Shown one piece after another: positions 47,393 to 56,434 of a stretch of 64,000 nt of DNA; the first letter of the stretch is position 1; each line of letters opens with the position of its first letter. The notes beneath the pieces are model-generated. The model saw only the letters and a program-made list of their open reading frames with translations. It searched no databases and was not told the origin of the DNA. Source of the stretch: Thiotrichaceae bacterium UBA4486 (lineage in GTDB: Bacteria; Pseudomonadota; Gammaproteobacteria; Eutrophobiales; Eutrophobiaceae); contig DGNS01000005.1 in the NCBI GenBank assembly GCA_002389045.1, positions 400,924-464,923 on the forward strand. Direction: 5' to 3'. The position numbers and the translations under genes are program-made.

Positions 47393-47414
47393 AAAGGTTA
47401 AACCGTTGACCTTT
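47393..47414. promoter_or_regulatory. Inverted repeat upstream of the XRE gene, possible operator
   Basis: AAAGGTTAA, four bases, TTGACCTTT: nine-base arms with one mismatch, 26 bp before the start codon of the XRE gene. XRE regulators often bind such dyads at their own promoter. The rest of the 203-bp gap up to the FKBP gene shows no further gene. Confidence 0.4.
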
Positions 47415-47570
47415 CTATCGTCCCCTGGCCTGAAAAGCTTGAAGAAAACCGGCCACTCGCAGAATTATTGTCGCTGCTGCGAGTCACATACCACTGCTGG
47501 CCACGTCTTTCCGGATATGGGAAGATGCGCCTCGTTTCAAGTCATTCATCCAACTTCTTGAGGGTTCCAC

Positions 47571-48245
47571 ATGAAAATCTCTAAAGCTTCAGTCGCAGCT
47601 CTGGGCGCGTTGCTTTGCTCACAGGTCGCACTGGCCGAGACAAAACTCGACACGGACAAGCAGAAATTCAGTTACACAGTAGGTATCCAGATCGGCAATA
47701 ACCTGAAAAACGGTGGCGATGTCGATATTGATGCTCTTACACAGGCCATTCGTGATGTCTATGCCGGCGAAGAGTATCGTCTGAGCATCGAGGAAATGCA
47801 GGCCGTCATGCAACGTTATCAGGATCAGGAAGTGGAAAAACGCATGGCCGCGGCCCAGGATAACCGCAACAAGGAAAAAGAATTTTTATCGGCAAACAGC
47901 AAAAAGGACGGTATCCAGCAAACTGACTCAGGCCTGCAATACAAGGTCATCAAGGCCGGCAACGGCAAGAAACCCGGACCAGGCGCCGAAGTGGAAGTGC
48001 ACTACCGCGGCACACTGATCGACGGCACGGAATTTGACAGCTCCTACAAGCGTGGCGAATCGATCACCCTGGGGCTGGATAATGTCATCAAGGGTTGGCA
48101 GGAAGCATTGGCGATGATGCCTGTGGGCTCCAAGTGGCAGATCTACGTACCTTCGGAACTGGCCTACGGCGAGCGCGGCGCAGGCAACGCCATCGGTCCG
48201 AATGAAACACTGATATTCGATATCGAACTGTTGTCAATCAAGTAA
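47571..48245 (+). CDS. FKBP-type peptidyl-prolyl isomerase, periplasmic
   Basis: A 224-residue proline isomerase of the FklB/FkpA/Mip group. Signal peptide (ALGALLCSQVALA), an N-terminal dimerisation domain of helices (residues 30-115, FSYTVGIQIGNNLKNGGDVDI), then the FKBP domain (about 125-224: GAEVEVHYRGTLIDGTEFDSS, GWQEALAMMPVGSKWQIYVPSELAYG) with the aromatic pocket residues. It should speed folding of exported proteins. No neighbour belongs with it. Confidence 0.93.
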   Translation: MKISKASVAALGALLCSQVALAETKLDTDKQKFSYTVGIQIGNNLKNGGDVDIDALTQAIRDVYAGEEYRLSIEEMQAVMQRYQDQEVEKRMAAAQDNRNKEKEFLSANSKKDGIQQTDSGLQYKVIKAGNGKKPGPGAEVEVHYRGTLIDGTEFDSSYKRGESITLGLDNVIKGWQEALAMMPVGSKWQIYVPSELAYGERGAGNAIGPNETLIFDIELLSIK

Positions 48246-48330
48246 TGCTACTGATTGATTTAACGGTTTTTTTACCAGTAACTTAAAGTAGTTTCTATAT
48301 CTACCAGAATCAGATTTCAGTCTGCAGATG

Positions 48331-48446
48331 ACAGTGAACAGTGAACAGTGAACAGTGAACAGTGAACAGTGAACAGTGAACAAATGATTATAGTCCGTTA
48401 TCTGTAGTCCGTTATCTGTTATCTGTAGTCTGTAGTCTGATGTCAG
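48331..48446. repeat. Two adjoining heptamer arrays (ACAGTGA, then TAGTCTG)
   Basis: Seven perfect ACAGTGA units (48331-48379) are followed by 11 bp and then eight variant units of the TAGTCTG/TTATCTG type (48391-48446), the last, ATGTCAG, containing the TGA stop of the SpoIIE phosphatase gene (minus strand). Two different units in one block show that arrays accrete different heptamers. Confidence 0.92.
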
Positions 48447-50368
48447 TTCCGTTTCAGCACCAGCAACGTAGTGTCATCCTTGAGACTGTTGCCCTGGTAA
48501 CTCTGCAAAATATCGACAATATGTTCGCATATTTCCTCGACCGGCTTGCCGATATAGGTTCTGAGTAAATCGATAAAATTGTCTTCGCCGAGAAATTCCC
48601 CTTCCGGTGAACGCGCATCGGTAACGCCATCCGTGTACAGGACCAGGTAATCACCCGGATTGAGCCGTTCGTGGGCCTCGGTAAATTCCGCTTCCTCCAG
48701 CATGCCGACAATGGTGCCGGTGGTGTCGCCAAAGCGCGTGACCTTGTCGTCACAGCAAATCTTGAACGGCCGTGGATGACCGGCATTGGCGTAGGTGATC
48801 TCGCCGCTGTCGATACTGTAACTGGCAATGAACATGGTAACGAACAGCGAGGGCATGTTGGTTTCTATCAGCAGGCGGTTGGCCTCGCCCAGGATCTCCG
48901 CCGGTGTTTTTCCGGAGCGGGCCTGGTTGCGAACGATGGTTCGCGTCACGGCCATCAGCAGCGCCGACGCCATACCCTTGCCCGAGACATCGGCAATAAT
49001 CAGAAACAGGCGATTTTCATCGAGCATGAAGTAATCGAAAAAATCGCCGGCGACATGACGGGCGGGGCGGTACACGCCGCACAGTTCCAGTTCGTCACGG
49101 TCCAGGAATGCCGGTGAACCGGCGGGCATCAGCGACACCTGAACCTGGTGGGCGAATTTCATTTCACTTTCCCAGGATTCCCGCGCGGCCACCTCGCGGG
49201 TCAGGGCGTAGACGTGGCGGCGTAACCGGGCAACCATGCTGTTGAAACCGCGGGCCAGATCGCCGATCTCGTCGCTGGAATTGATGCCTTCGATTTCCAG
49301 ATTCAGATCCCCGCGGGCCAGTTCGTTGACACCCCGGCTGAGGCGGGTCAGCGGGCGCGTCAGGCTGGTGCCGATAATGAGCACGCAGACAATCACCAAC
49401 GCTATCATCACCGTAATGCCGATGGCGGCGACCTTGAACTGCGAATTGAGAAAACCCAGGATCTCGCGCTCCGGGACGGCCATGGCGAAACCCCAGCCAG
49501 TGATCGCAACCGGCGCATAAAACACCCAGTGCAATTCTTCCGACTGTAATACTGCGGGTTCACGCACCTTGATCACCCCGGTCTCGCCACTGGTGAGTTC
49601 ATTCGCCAGTTTCTGCAGCGCCGGGTTATCAGTCTGCCCGGCCGTTGCCGCCACACTGCCGCGCCAGATCATGTCGGGATTCGGGTGCGAGATAAACTGT
49701 CCATGGGCGTTTACGATGACAAAATCGTGACCCCTGTCATTACCAAAATCGATCAGTTCATCCAGATTACCCAGGGGTATATCCACCATTGTCATCCCGG
49801 CATAAAGACCATCGCGGTATATCGGCACCGCGTAGGTATTAACGAGCCGGTCACCGGCATCCCCGTTCCTGTAAGGTCCACTCCAGCGCGCCTGACCCGT
49901 GTCACGAGCCTGGCGATACCAGGTACGCTCCATGACCGCGTTATTCGCTCCGGCCATGTCGCCGCGAACGCTACCTTCATTACTGCGATACACGGTGGGC
50001 ATAATCACGGCTTGTTGCGATTCGCTACGGGTACCTTCAAGAACGATGGCGGCGCCGCTGATCAGCGGGTCCTGTTCCAGGTCGGCCTCAAGCAGTTGGT
50101 ACAAGATCCCTGTATCCGCTGTATCCAGGATTTCCAGTACACCGGCCGTGCCCTGCGCCACCTGCGCGACGCGGGCAAAGCGGTCATTGAGCCGCGCGGC
50201 AAAATAACGGGCCTGTTCGATAACCTGCTGTTGTGTGCGCGCCATGGCGTAGTTATTGATACGGTCGAAGGTAAACCACATCACCACGCTGGCGATGAGC
50301 AACAGGGGAAGCACAATGGCCAGGATCAGTTTCCAGCGGATGGACAGGCGCATACGCGGATCAGTCAA
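48443..50368 (-). CDS. Cache-HAMP-SpoIIE PP2C phosphatase
   Basis: A 641-residue membrane sensor phosphatase. Two helices (about 11-33 and 310-333) bracket a periplasmic Cache-like domain of about 270 residues (RFARVAQVAQGTAGVLEI, GPYRNGDAGDRLVNTYAVPIYRDGLYAGMTMVDIPL). A HAMP (LTRLSRGVNELARGDLNLEI) and a helical link with QVQVSLMP lead to a SpoIIE-type PP2C domain (about 420-640) with metal-binding aspartates in GDFFDYF and ADVSGKGMASALLMA. RsbU-like enzymes dephosphorylate anti-anti-sigma factors; no STAS or RsbW-like partner adjoins. Confidence 0.9.
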   Translation of the reverse strand: MTDPRMRLSIRWKLILAIVLPLLLIASVVMWFTFDRINNYAMARTQQQVIEQARYFAARLNDRFARVAQVAQGTAGVLEILDTADTGILYQLLEADLEQDPLISGAAIVLEGTRSESQQAVIMPTVYRSNEGSVRGDMAGANNAVMERTWYRQARDTGQARWSGPYRNGDAGDRLVNTYAVPIYRDGLYAGMTMVDIPLGNLDELIDFGNDRGHDFVIVNAHGQFISHPNPDMIWRGSVAATAGQTDNPALQKLANELTSGETGVIKVREPAVLQSEELHWVFYAPVAITGWGFAMAVPEREILGFLNSQFKVAAIGITVMIALVIVCVLIIGTSLTRPLTRLSRGVNELARGDLNLEIEGINSSDEIGDLARGFNSMVARLRRHVYALTREVAARESWESEMKFAHQVQVSLMPAGSPAFLDRDELELCGVYRPARHVAGDFFDYFMLDENRLFLIIADVSGKGMASALLMAVTRTIVRNQARSGKTPAEILGEANRLLIETNMPSLFVTMFIASYSIDSGEITYANAGHPRPFKICCDDKVTRFGDTTGTIVGMLEEAEFTEAHERLNPGDYLVLYTDGVTDARSPEGEFLGEDNFIDLLRTYIGKPVEEICEHIVDILQSYQGNSLKDDTTLLVLKRN

Positions 50369-50384
50369 ATTAAGGACGGATGGA

Positions 50385-51749
50385 TCATCCTGCGGGGCCG
50401 TTTCCAGGCCGGTACATCACCCGCCAGATGCGACCCTGCACCGAGTCGGTTATGTAAAGCGAGCCGTCCGGCCCCTCGGCCAGACCGGTAGGCCGGAAAT
50501 TGGCGTCCTGTGGTGATTGCAGATTTTCCGTGCCGGCGAAGTTATCGGCAAACACACGCCATTCGCCGCTGACGCCATCCTTGTCAAAGGGCACAAACAC
50601 CACCTGGTAACCGACCTGCTGAAAAGGTCCGCGATTGTAGGAGCCGTGAAAGGCGATAAAGGCCCCGCCCCGATATTCCGGCGGGAACTGATCACCGTTG
50701 TAGAATATGAGATCATTCGGGCCGTAGTGCCCCGGAAAAGCAATCACCGGTTCCGGATAATCTTCGCAACCATCGGTGGCCTGACCGTCACCGCCATACT
50801 CCGGCGCCAGCACGCGCCGTTGTTGCACCTGGTCGTAATAACAATACGGCCAGCCGTAGGCACCGCCCTCGCGCACTTCGATGAACTCCTCGGCCGGCAG
50901 TTTTGAACTGTCGGTGGCGCTGAAATGCTCCGGCCACAGTTCATAGAGCTGGTCGCGCCCGTGCTGGGTCACGTAGAGCCGGTCATTATTGAAATTCCAG
51001 TCAATGGCGTAGGCATTGCGAATACCACTGGCGTAGAGTTTGCCGTCTTTGCTGAAAGTCTGAGCGGGCAGATCATCACTGAATTTCCAGATCCCGGCAT
51101 GGCGCTGTAATTCGGGACAGGGCTTGATGCCGGGACTGCCGGCCACCAGATCCTGCACCTGGCAGGCGTTACTTTCCGCGCCGATGTTGATGAACAGCCC
51201 ACCGCGATTATCGAGGGTGAATGGTTTGCCGGAATGACGAGACTGCCCGGGAAATCCGGTTATGAGCACCTCGGGCGGGAGTTCAGGCAACAGTTGCCCC
51301 GGGCGCAGCCGGTAACGATAGACGGCATCATCGGCAGCGAAATACAAACGATCATCCCGTATCTGGATACCCATGCCGGGTTCCTCGCTGATGCGCTCGT
51401 AGCGGTCCATACGGCCGTCACTGTTCTCGTCACGCATGGCGATGATGCCTCCCAGCTTCAATCGCTGGTGGCGCATGCTGACATAGAGATCGCCGTTGGT
51501 GTTCACTGCCAGGTGGCGGATCACGCCGAGATTATCCGCCACGACACCGGCGCAGAATCCGTCCGGGAGCGTCAGACCGCCGTTGTCCGCATCACAAAGG
51601 AAACCGCTTGCCGTCTTTTCAGCATCGTCATTACCGGTCTGATCGCTGTCAGCGCAGGCTCCCGCCATCAACAGCGCAGCACCGAGAATAAATAATTCCC
51701 GGCATCGCAGGGGACGGTATGCAACCTGTTTCCTGTCTGCTGATGGCAA
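50385..51749 (-). CDS. Glucose/sorbosone dehydrogenase-like lipoprotein
   Basis: A 454-residue protein of the glucose/sorbosone dehydrogenase (PQQ-type beta-propeller) superfamily. The start is set at TTG 51749, because AAAGGAG lies eight bases upstream and it gives a lipoprotein signal (LFILGAALLMAGAC, cysteine about 29). The longer open frame from 51917 has a proline- and arginine-rich N-terminus. Propeller blades repeat as RHLAVNTNGDLYVSMR, GKPFTLDNRGGLFINIG, RPTGLAEGPDGSLYITD; EFIEVREGGAYGWPYCYY is typical. Cofactor binding cannot be proved; some relatives use PQQ, and an orphan pqqA lies in the window. It follows the SpoIIE gene by 16 bp in transcription terms (its stop 16 bp from that start). 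Confidence 0.85.
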   Translation of the reverse strand: MPSADRKQVAYRPLRCRELFILGAALLMAGACADSDQTGNDDAEKTASGFLCDADNGGLTLPDGFCAGVVADNLGVIRHLAVNTNGDLYVSMRHQRLKLGGIIAMRDENSDGRMDRYERISEEPGMGIQIRDDRLYFAADDAVYRYRLRPGQLLPELPPEVLITGFPGQSRHSGKPFTLDNRGGLFINIGAESNACQVQDLVAGSPGIKPCPELQRHAGIWKFSDDLPAQTFSKDGKLYASGIRNAYAIDWNFNNDRLYVTQHGRDQLYELWPEHFSATDSSKLPAEEFIEVREGGAYGWPYCYYDQVQQRRVLAPEYGGDGQATDGCEDYPEPVIAFPGHYGPNDLIFYNGDQFPPEYRGGAFIAFHGSYNRGPFQQVGYQVVFVPFDKDGVSGEWRVFADNFAGTENLQSPQDANFRPTGLAEGPDGSLYITDSVQGRIWRVMYRPGNGPAG

Positions 51750-52066
51750 TGCGATCACTCCTTTAGGTTTTCGACAAGGGTCTGATTCCGGGCTTTGAGT
51801 CAAAATAGCATCTATCCACGACCACGACAAAGGCGCCCTGGCCGCGTCAAAACGCTTCCGCGCGCGGCGCCGGGCCTGACAAGGTACAACTATTGCTTGC
51901 CCAACAGGGACTGTCACCCGGGATCGGATCCGATATACTATAAAATATGTATGCTGCGTTTATGGAACGCCCGAACCGATGGGTTGTCCGAACACCATAG
52001 AATCCCTTGCCAATCCAAAGGTTCCTTGACCCTGGAAGCATTCTGTACCGATAATCGATTGAACGT
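51750..52066. other. 317-bp divergent intergenic region (dehydrogenase and prc)
   Basis: No gene is seen. Next to the dehydrogenase end lies its ribosome site (51758-51764). Next to prc, TTGACC (52026-52031) and GATAAT (52050-52055) are 18 bases apart, a fair sigma-70 promoter whose start would be only about 7 bases before the prc ATG; since prc lacks a ribosome site, that could mean a leaderless transcript, but it may be chance. Confidence 0.3.
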
Positions 52067-54202
52067 ATGAAAACCAGACTCCTTGCTCTCCTGATTCTGC
52101 TGCCACTGCTGGCGCCGGTATCCGCGGAAATCCCGTTCGTCCGTGAATCAGAACTTGCCCCGGGTGATTTACAGCACCGTTCCACCCGGATCATCACTCA
52201 CATCATCGATACCTATCATTACAAGAAGCGACCGCTGGATGACGCCCTGTCCGCGGATATCCTGGAAACCTACCTGGAAAACCTGGACGCGAACCGCAGT
52301 TTTTTCCTGCAACCGGATATCGATGACTTCCGTGCCCGCTACAGGCATACACTGGATGACAGCCTGAAGCAGGTCGATCTCAGTCCTGCCTACGAGATAT
52401 TCAAGGTCTTCCGCAAACGCGTGCGTGAGCGCATCGACTACACCACCCAGTTGCTGGACCGGGAGTACGATTTCACTATCGACGAGGACTACCTCTTTGA
52501 TCGCCGTGATTCCGACTGGGCGGCTAACACGGCGGCCATGAACGAGCTCTGGCGCAAGCGGGTCAAAAATGACATTCTCAACCTGAAGCTGGCTGAAAAG
52601 GAAACCGGAGATATACGCGAGACGCTGCAAAAGCGTTACAAGCGCGTCATGAACAGTACCTTCCAGCTGAAGAACAGCGATGTGTTCCAGTCTTTCATTA
52701 ATGCATACACCACCTCTATCGAGCCGCACACGGCCTATTTTTCGCCGCGCACATCGGAGAATTTCGATATCAGCATGCGCCTGTCGCTGGAAGGCATCGG
52801 CGCGGTATTGCGCAGTGACAGCGATTACACCCAGGTCCAGCGCATCATCCCCGGCGGTCCCGCCGATCTGAGTGGTCAACTCAAGGCCGAAGACCGCATC
52901 ATCGGCGTCGGCCAGGACAAGGACGGCCAGATAATCGACGTGGTAGGCTGGCGGCTGGATGACGTGGTCGACCTCATCCGGGGACCCAAGGGCACGGTAT
53001 TACGGCTTGAGGTCCTGGCGGCCGGTGTCGGCCCCACGGGGCCCGGCAAAATCATCACCCTCACCCGGGACCAGATCAAACTCGAAGAGCAGTCTGCCCA
53101 GTCCAGCATCATCGAGGTCCCCGACAGCACCATCAAGGTGGGCGTCATCGACCTGCCGACCTTTTATGTCGATTTTGCCGCCCTGGCCCGAGGTGACGAT
53201 GACTATCGCAGCACCACCCGTGATGTGAAAAAACTGCTTACTGACCTTATGAAGGAAGATGTTCAGGGAATTGTCATTGATCTGCGCGGTAACGGCGGCG
53301 GCTCACTGGCCGAGGCCCTGGACCTGACCGGCCTGTTTATCGAACAGGGACCCGTGGTACAGACCCGCGACGCCTCCGGACGCGTGGAAGTCAACCGCGA
53401 CCCGGATCCCAGTATTCACTACACGGGGCCTCTGGCTGTGCTGGTGGACCGCAACAGCGCCTCGGCATCGGAGATTTTCGCCGGCGCCATACAGGATTAC
53501 AAACGCGGCATCATTATCGGTGAACCCACCTTCGGCAAGGGTACGGTGCAGAACATCGTAGACCTGAATCGCTTTACCAATCATTCCGAGCGCGACCACG
53601 GCAAACTGAAAACCACTATCGCGCAGTTTTATCGCATCAGTGGCGGCAGTAACCAGCACAAGGGCGTCATACCCGATATTATTATGCCGACGGCCACTCA
53701 CTCCGATGATCAGGGTGAACGTTCCTATGCCAATGCGCTGCCCTGGGACAAGGTGGAGCCGGCCCGTTTCATCCCGGCCAGTGCACCTGTGGATACTTTC
53801 GAGAAAGTCCGTTCGCGTCACGAGAAGCGGGTTGAAAACGATGAGTTGTTCAAGCTGCTACTGGAAGAACTGGCGCTGATCCGCGAAGCCAATGAACGCA
53901 AATCCGTTTCCCTGCGGGAAAGCACACGCAAGGAAGAACGCGACAACCTGATGCAAGCGAAAAACAAACTGGAGAACGCCATGCGGGTTGCCCAGGGACT
54001 GCCGCCCGTCGAGATGGACGACGCCAGTATCGAAGAAGAGGCAGTAAGCGATGAAGAATCAGCGGAAGACGATGAAATGAGCGACATCATCCTCATGGAA
54101 ACCACCAAGATCCTCAATGACCTCATCATTCCGCAGGAACAGATTGAAGAAAACCTGAAGACTGTGAAAAAGATTGACGTTAATTTCGATTCCAGTCTCT
54201 GA
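52067..54202 (+). CDS. prc: Carboxy-terminal processing protease (tail-specific protease)
   Basis: A 711-residue periplasmic serine protease of the Prc/Tsp type. Signal peptide (LLALLILLPLLAPVSA), a large N-terminal helical domain (DUF3340-like is instead at the C-terminus), a PDZ domain (about 225-310, SLEGIGAVLRSDSDYTQVQR, GGPADLSGQLKAEDRIIGVG), then the S41 core with the Ser-Lys dyad: RNSASASEIFAGAIQDYKRG and GEPTFGKGTVQN. The C-terminal region (about 560-700) is long, acidic and coiled. It degrades proteins with nonpolar C-termini, including lipoprotein-linked peptidoglycan hydrolases. Confidence 0.94.
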   Translation: MKTRLLALLILLPLLAPVSAEIPFVRESELAPGDLQHRSTRIITHIIDTYHYKKRPLDDALSADILETYLENLDANRSFFLQPDIDDFRARYRHTLDDSLKQVDLSPAYEIFKVFRKRVRERIDYTTQLLDREYDFTIDEDYLFDRRDSDWAANTAAMNELWRKRVKNDILNLKLAEKETGDIRETLQKRYKRVMNSTFQLKNSDVFQSFINAYTTSIEPHTAYFSPRTSENFDISMRLSLEGIGAVLRSDSDYTQVQRIIPGGPADLSGQLKAEDRIIGVGQDKDGQIIDVVGWRLDDVVDLIRGPKGTVLRLEVLAAGVGPTGPGKIITLTRDQIKLEEQSAQSSIIEVPDSTIKVGVIDLPTFYVDFAALARGDDDYRSTTRDVKKLLTDLMKEDVQGIVIDLRGNGGGSLAEALDLTGLFIEQGPVVQTRDASGRVEVNRDPDPSIHYTGPLAVLVDRNSASASEIFAGAIQDYKRGIIIGEPTFGKGTVQNIVDLNRFTNHSERDHGKLKTTIAQFYRISGGSNQHKGVIPDIIMPTATHSDDQGERSYANALPWDKVEPARFIPASAPVDTFEKVRSRHEKRVENDELFKLLLEELALIREANERKSVSLRESTRKEERDNLMQAKNKLENAMRVAQGLPPVEMDDASIEEEAVSDEESAEDDEMSDIILMETTKILNDLIIPQEQIEENLKTVKKIDVNFDSSL

Positions 54203-54236
54203 GGCATTCATCCGGCATCAGTCACCAGACATAAAC

Positions 54237-54268
54237 TGTCGCTCCGGACATCCTGTCCTCCCGCGACA
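54237..54268. repeat. REP-like nested inverted repeat
   Basis: TGTCGC (54237-54242) and GCGACA (54263-54268) pair around an inner GGACA/TGTCC stem, about 35 bp after the prc stop codon. It has the form of a small intergenic palindromic element. Other copies are not obvious in this window. The rest of the gap to 54412 shows no gene. Confidence 0.5.
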
Positions 54269-54412
54269 CTAATACATCGTGTATGTCGTCCCTGAACGGG
54301 GTTATAAGGTCCGTTGGCAATCAACACCTCTCGCCGCGTTACCGGAGAGCCTGTATGATACACAGCTATGTTTGATCGATACTGACAACAATAAATCAAG
54401 AAGGAATTCATC

Positions 54413-55435
54413 ATTAGCAAGATACCCGCAACCCTGATTGAAGGCGACGGCATAGGACCGGAGATTCTGGATGCCACGATTTCCGTCCTCGATGCGCTCG
54501 ACGCACCGTTTGAATGGCAGCGTTTCAAGGCCGGCCTCACGGCCATGGAGGAAAACGGTGATCCGCTGCCTGCCGCCATGCTCGAGAACATACACAGCAC
54601 GAAGCTGGCGTTGAAAGCACCGCTTACAACACCGGTAGGCAAGGGTTTTCGATCCGCCAACGTGCGTCTGCGCGAGGAATTCAAACTCTACGCCAACGTA
54701 CGCCCTGCCATGACCTATTACGAAGGCGGCCGTTACAGTGACATCGATCTGGTGATGATCCGTGAGAACACCGAAGGTCTGTACGTGGGCGTGGAACATT
54801 TCATTCCCATCGACGACGATCCCCATGCCGTCGCCGAAGCCTCCGGCATTATCACCCGCAGCGGTTGCCGCCGTATTGCCGAGTTTACCTTTGATTACTG
54901 TGTAAAAAACGGACGTAAAAAAGTCACCATCGTCCACAAGGCGAACATACTCAAGGCCCTAACCGGCCTGTTCCTGGAAACCGCGCTCGATGTCGGCAAA
55001 GCCTACGAGGACAAACTGGAAATCGAGGAACGCATCGTAGACAACACCGCCATGCAACTGGTGATCAACCCGTCACAGTTCGATGTGCTGCTGACCACCA
55101 ACATGTTCGGCGATATCCTTTCCGATGAAATCGCCGGTCTGGTCGGTGGCCTTGGACTGGCGCCGGGCGGCAACATCGGCAAGCACGCGGCCATCTTCGA
55201 GGCCGTGCACGGCTCGGCCCCGGATATCGCCGGCAAGGGTATAGCCAACCCCACCGCGCTGCTGCTCGCCGCGGCCATGATGCTCGAACACGTCGGTCAC
55301 CAGGACAAGGCAAAAATCCTGCGCAAGACAATCCATAGCGTAATGAACGAAGACCGGGTCCTGACCGGCGATCTCGGCGGCAAGGCGACTACTGAGGAAT
55401 ATACCGGGGCGTTGATTAAAAGGATAACGGCGTGA
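54413..55435 (+). CDS. NAD-type isocitrate dehydrogenase, AUU start
   Basis: A 340-residue decarboxylating dehydrogenase of the isocitrate/isopropylmalate family. The N-terminal region [18 protein letters not shown] is present only if translation begins at the ATT at 54413; the first ATG in frame (54545) would cut away 44 residues of the dinucleotide fold, and a stop (TAA, 54392) lies just upstream with no ATG, GTG or TTG between. AAGGA at 54401-54405 is seven bases from ATT. Isocitrate-type determinants are visible: [35 protein letters not shown], and [14 protein letters not shown] for NAD rather than NADP binding. A single gene followed by a hairpin-like GGTGTCTGAC/GTCTGACACC (55451-55474). 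Confidence 0.85.
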   Translation: MSKIPATLIEGDGIGPEILDATISVLDALDAPFEWQRFKAGLTAMEENGDPLPAAMLENIHSTKLALKAPLTTPVGKGFRSANVRLREEFKLYANVRPAMTYYEGGRYSDIDLVMIRENTEGLYVGVEHFIPIDDDPHAVAEASGIITRSGCRRIAEFTFDYCVKNGRKKVTIVHKANILKALTGLFLETALDVGKAYEDKLEIEERIVDNTAMQLVINPSQFDVLLTTNMFGDILSDEIAGLVGGLGLAPGGNIGKHAAIFEAVHGSAPDIAGKGIANPTALLLAAAMMLEHVGHQDKAKILRKTIHSVMNEDRVLTGDLGGKATTEEYTGALIKRITA

Positions 55436-55490
55436 ATGGTGATAAAAACAGGTGTCTGACTTCAGTCTGACACCGTACATATGGTGGCTA

Positions 55491-55567
55491 GTGATTAGTG
55501 AATAGTGAATGGTGAATAGCGACTGTAGAGTGGTATTAAGTCACCAATCACCAATCACCATTCACTG
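55491..55567. repeat. Inverted heptamer arrays (GTGAATA / TCACCAA)
   Basis: Four units of GTGATTA, GTGAATA, GTGAATG, GTGAATA on the left and TCACCAA, TCACCAA, TCACCAT, TCACTGT on the right, about 27 bp apart, so the halves can fold back. The right half contains the TGA stop of the aldo/keto reductase gene. Confidence 0.85.
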
Positions 55568-56434
55568 TGCTCCCACCTTACCCAGTTCCGCCAGATCCTC
55601 TGCATCCAGGCTGATATCGAGCGCCGTCAGGCTGTTGGCGATGCTTTCCGGTTTACTGGCGCCGGGAATGGGCAGGATGTTGTCGGCCTGTTGCAGTAAC
55701 CACGCCAGCGCAATGGCGTAGTTACTGGCGCCATGTTTGGCGGCGACGCGTTCAATTAGCCTGTTATCCATAAAGTTGGCATGATTGTAATGACCGCCCA
55801 CCGGACTGTGGGCAATGTAGGTAATGCGATTTTCCCGGCAAAACTCCACCAGTCCCTTGTCGATGTCTTCCCGGTGGAACAGGTTGCAACGGTTTTGCAC
55901 TGAAACGATGGGCGCGGCAGACTCCACCAGGCGCCGGATCTGTTTGCGCGTGACATTGGAAACGCCAAGGTAGCGAATCATGCCTTCCTGTTGCATACGC
56001 ATGAGTTCACCCACGGATTCAAGAATATCGATCTCGGGGTCCGGGGCATGCAGTTGATAAAGAAAAATGCAATGCGTGTTGAGATTCTTCATGCTGTTCT
56101 CGCAACTCATGCGTAACCAGGACGGGCTGCCGTCCACCGTCCATGAATCCCCGTGCATGCGCAGACCGCCCTTGGTCGCTACCGGCACTTCAAGATGATG
56201 CAACTGCTTCAGGGCCTTGAATATCAGGCTCTCGTTATGCCCGAGCTCGAGTTCATTCTGGCAGTAGACATTGGCGGTATCGATAAAATCACCACCGCCG
56301 TCAAGGAATGTACGCAAGGTTTCCAGCGCCGTGGCTTCCGGTGGCCGCCCGGCAAGGGACATCGGCATGGCGCCGAGGCCAATCGCGCAAACCTCGATGC
56401 CGCTATTACCAAGCTGACGTACGGGCAGGGTCAT
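55562..56434 (-). CDS. Aldo/keto reductase
   Basis: A 290-residue oxidoreductase of the aldo/keto reductase family: a TIM barrel with MPMSLAGRPPEATALETL, FIDTANVYCQNELELGHNESL with the aspartate and tyrosine, ATKGG with the lysine, YQLHAPDPEID with the histidine-containing strand and IPGASKPESIANSL in the NADPH-binding site. Its substrate cannot be told. The start overlaps the next upstream gene by four bases (ATGA), so the two are likely one unit. The stop is donated by a heptamer repeat. Confidence 0.92.
   Translation of the reverse strand: MTLPVRQLGNSGIEVCAIGLGAMPMSLAGRPPEATALETLRTFLDGGGDFIDTANVYCQNELELGHNESLIFKALKQLHHLEVPVATKGGLRMHGDSWTVDGSPSWLRMSCENSMKNLNTHCIFLYQLHAPDPEIDILESVGELMRMQQEGMIRYLGVSNVTRKQIRRLVESAAPIVSVQNRCNLFHREDIDKGLVEFCRENRITYIAHSPVGGHYNHANFMDNRLIERVAAKHGASNYAIALAWLLQQADNILPIPGASKPESIANSLTALDISLDAEDLAELGKVGAQ

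Noticed and set aside
47571..48245. FKBP gene as part of the integron or a toxin system
   Set aside because: Composition and length fit a normal periplasmic isomerase; it is 13 kb from the integron.
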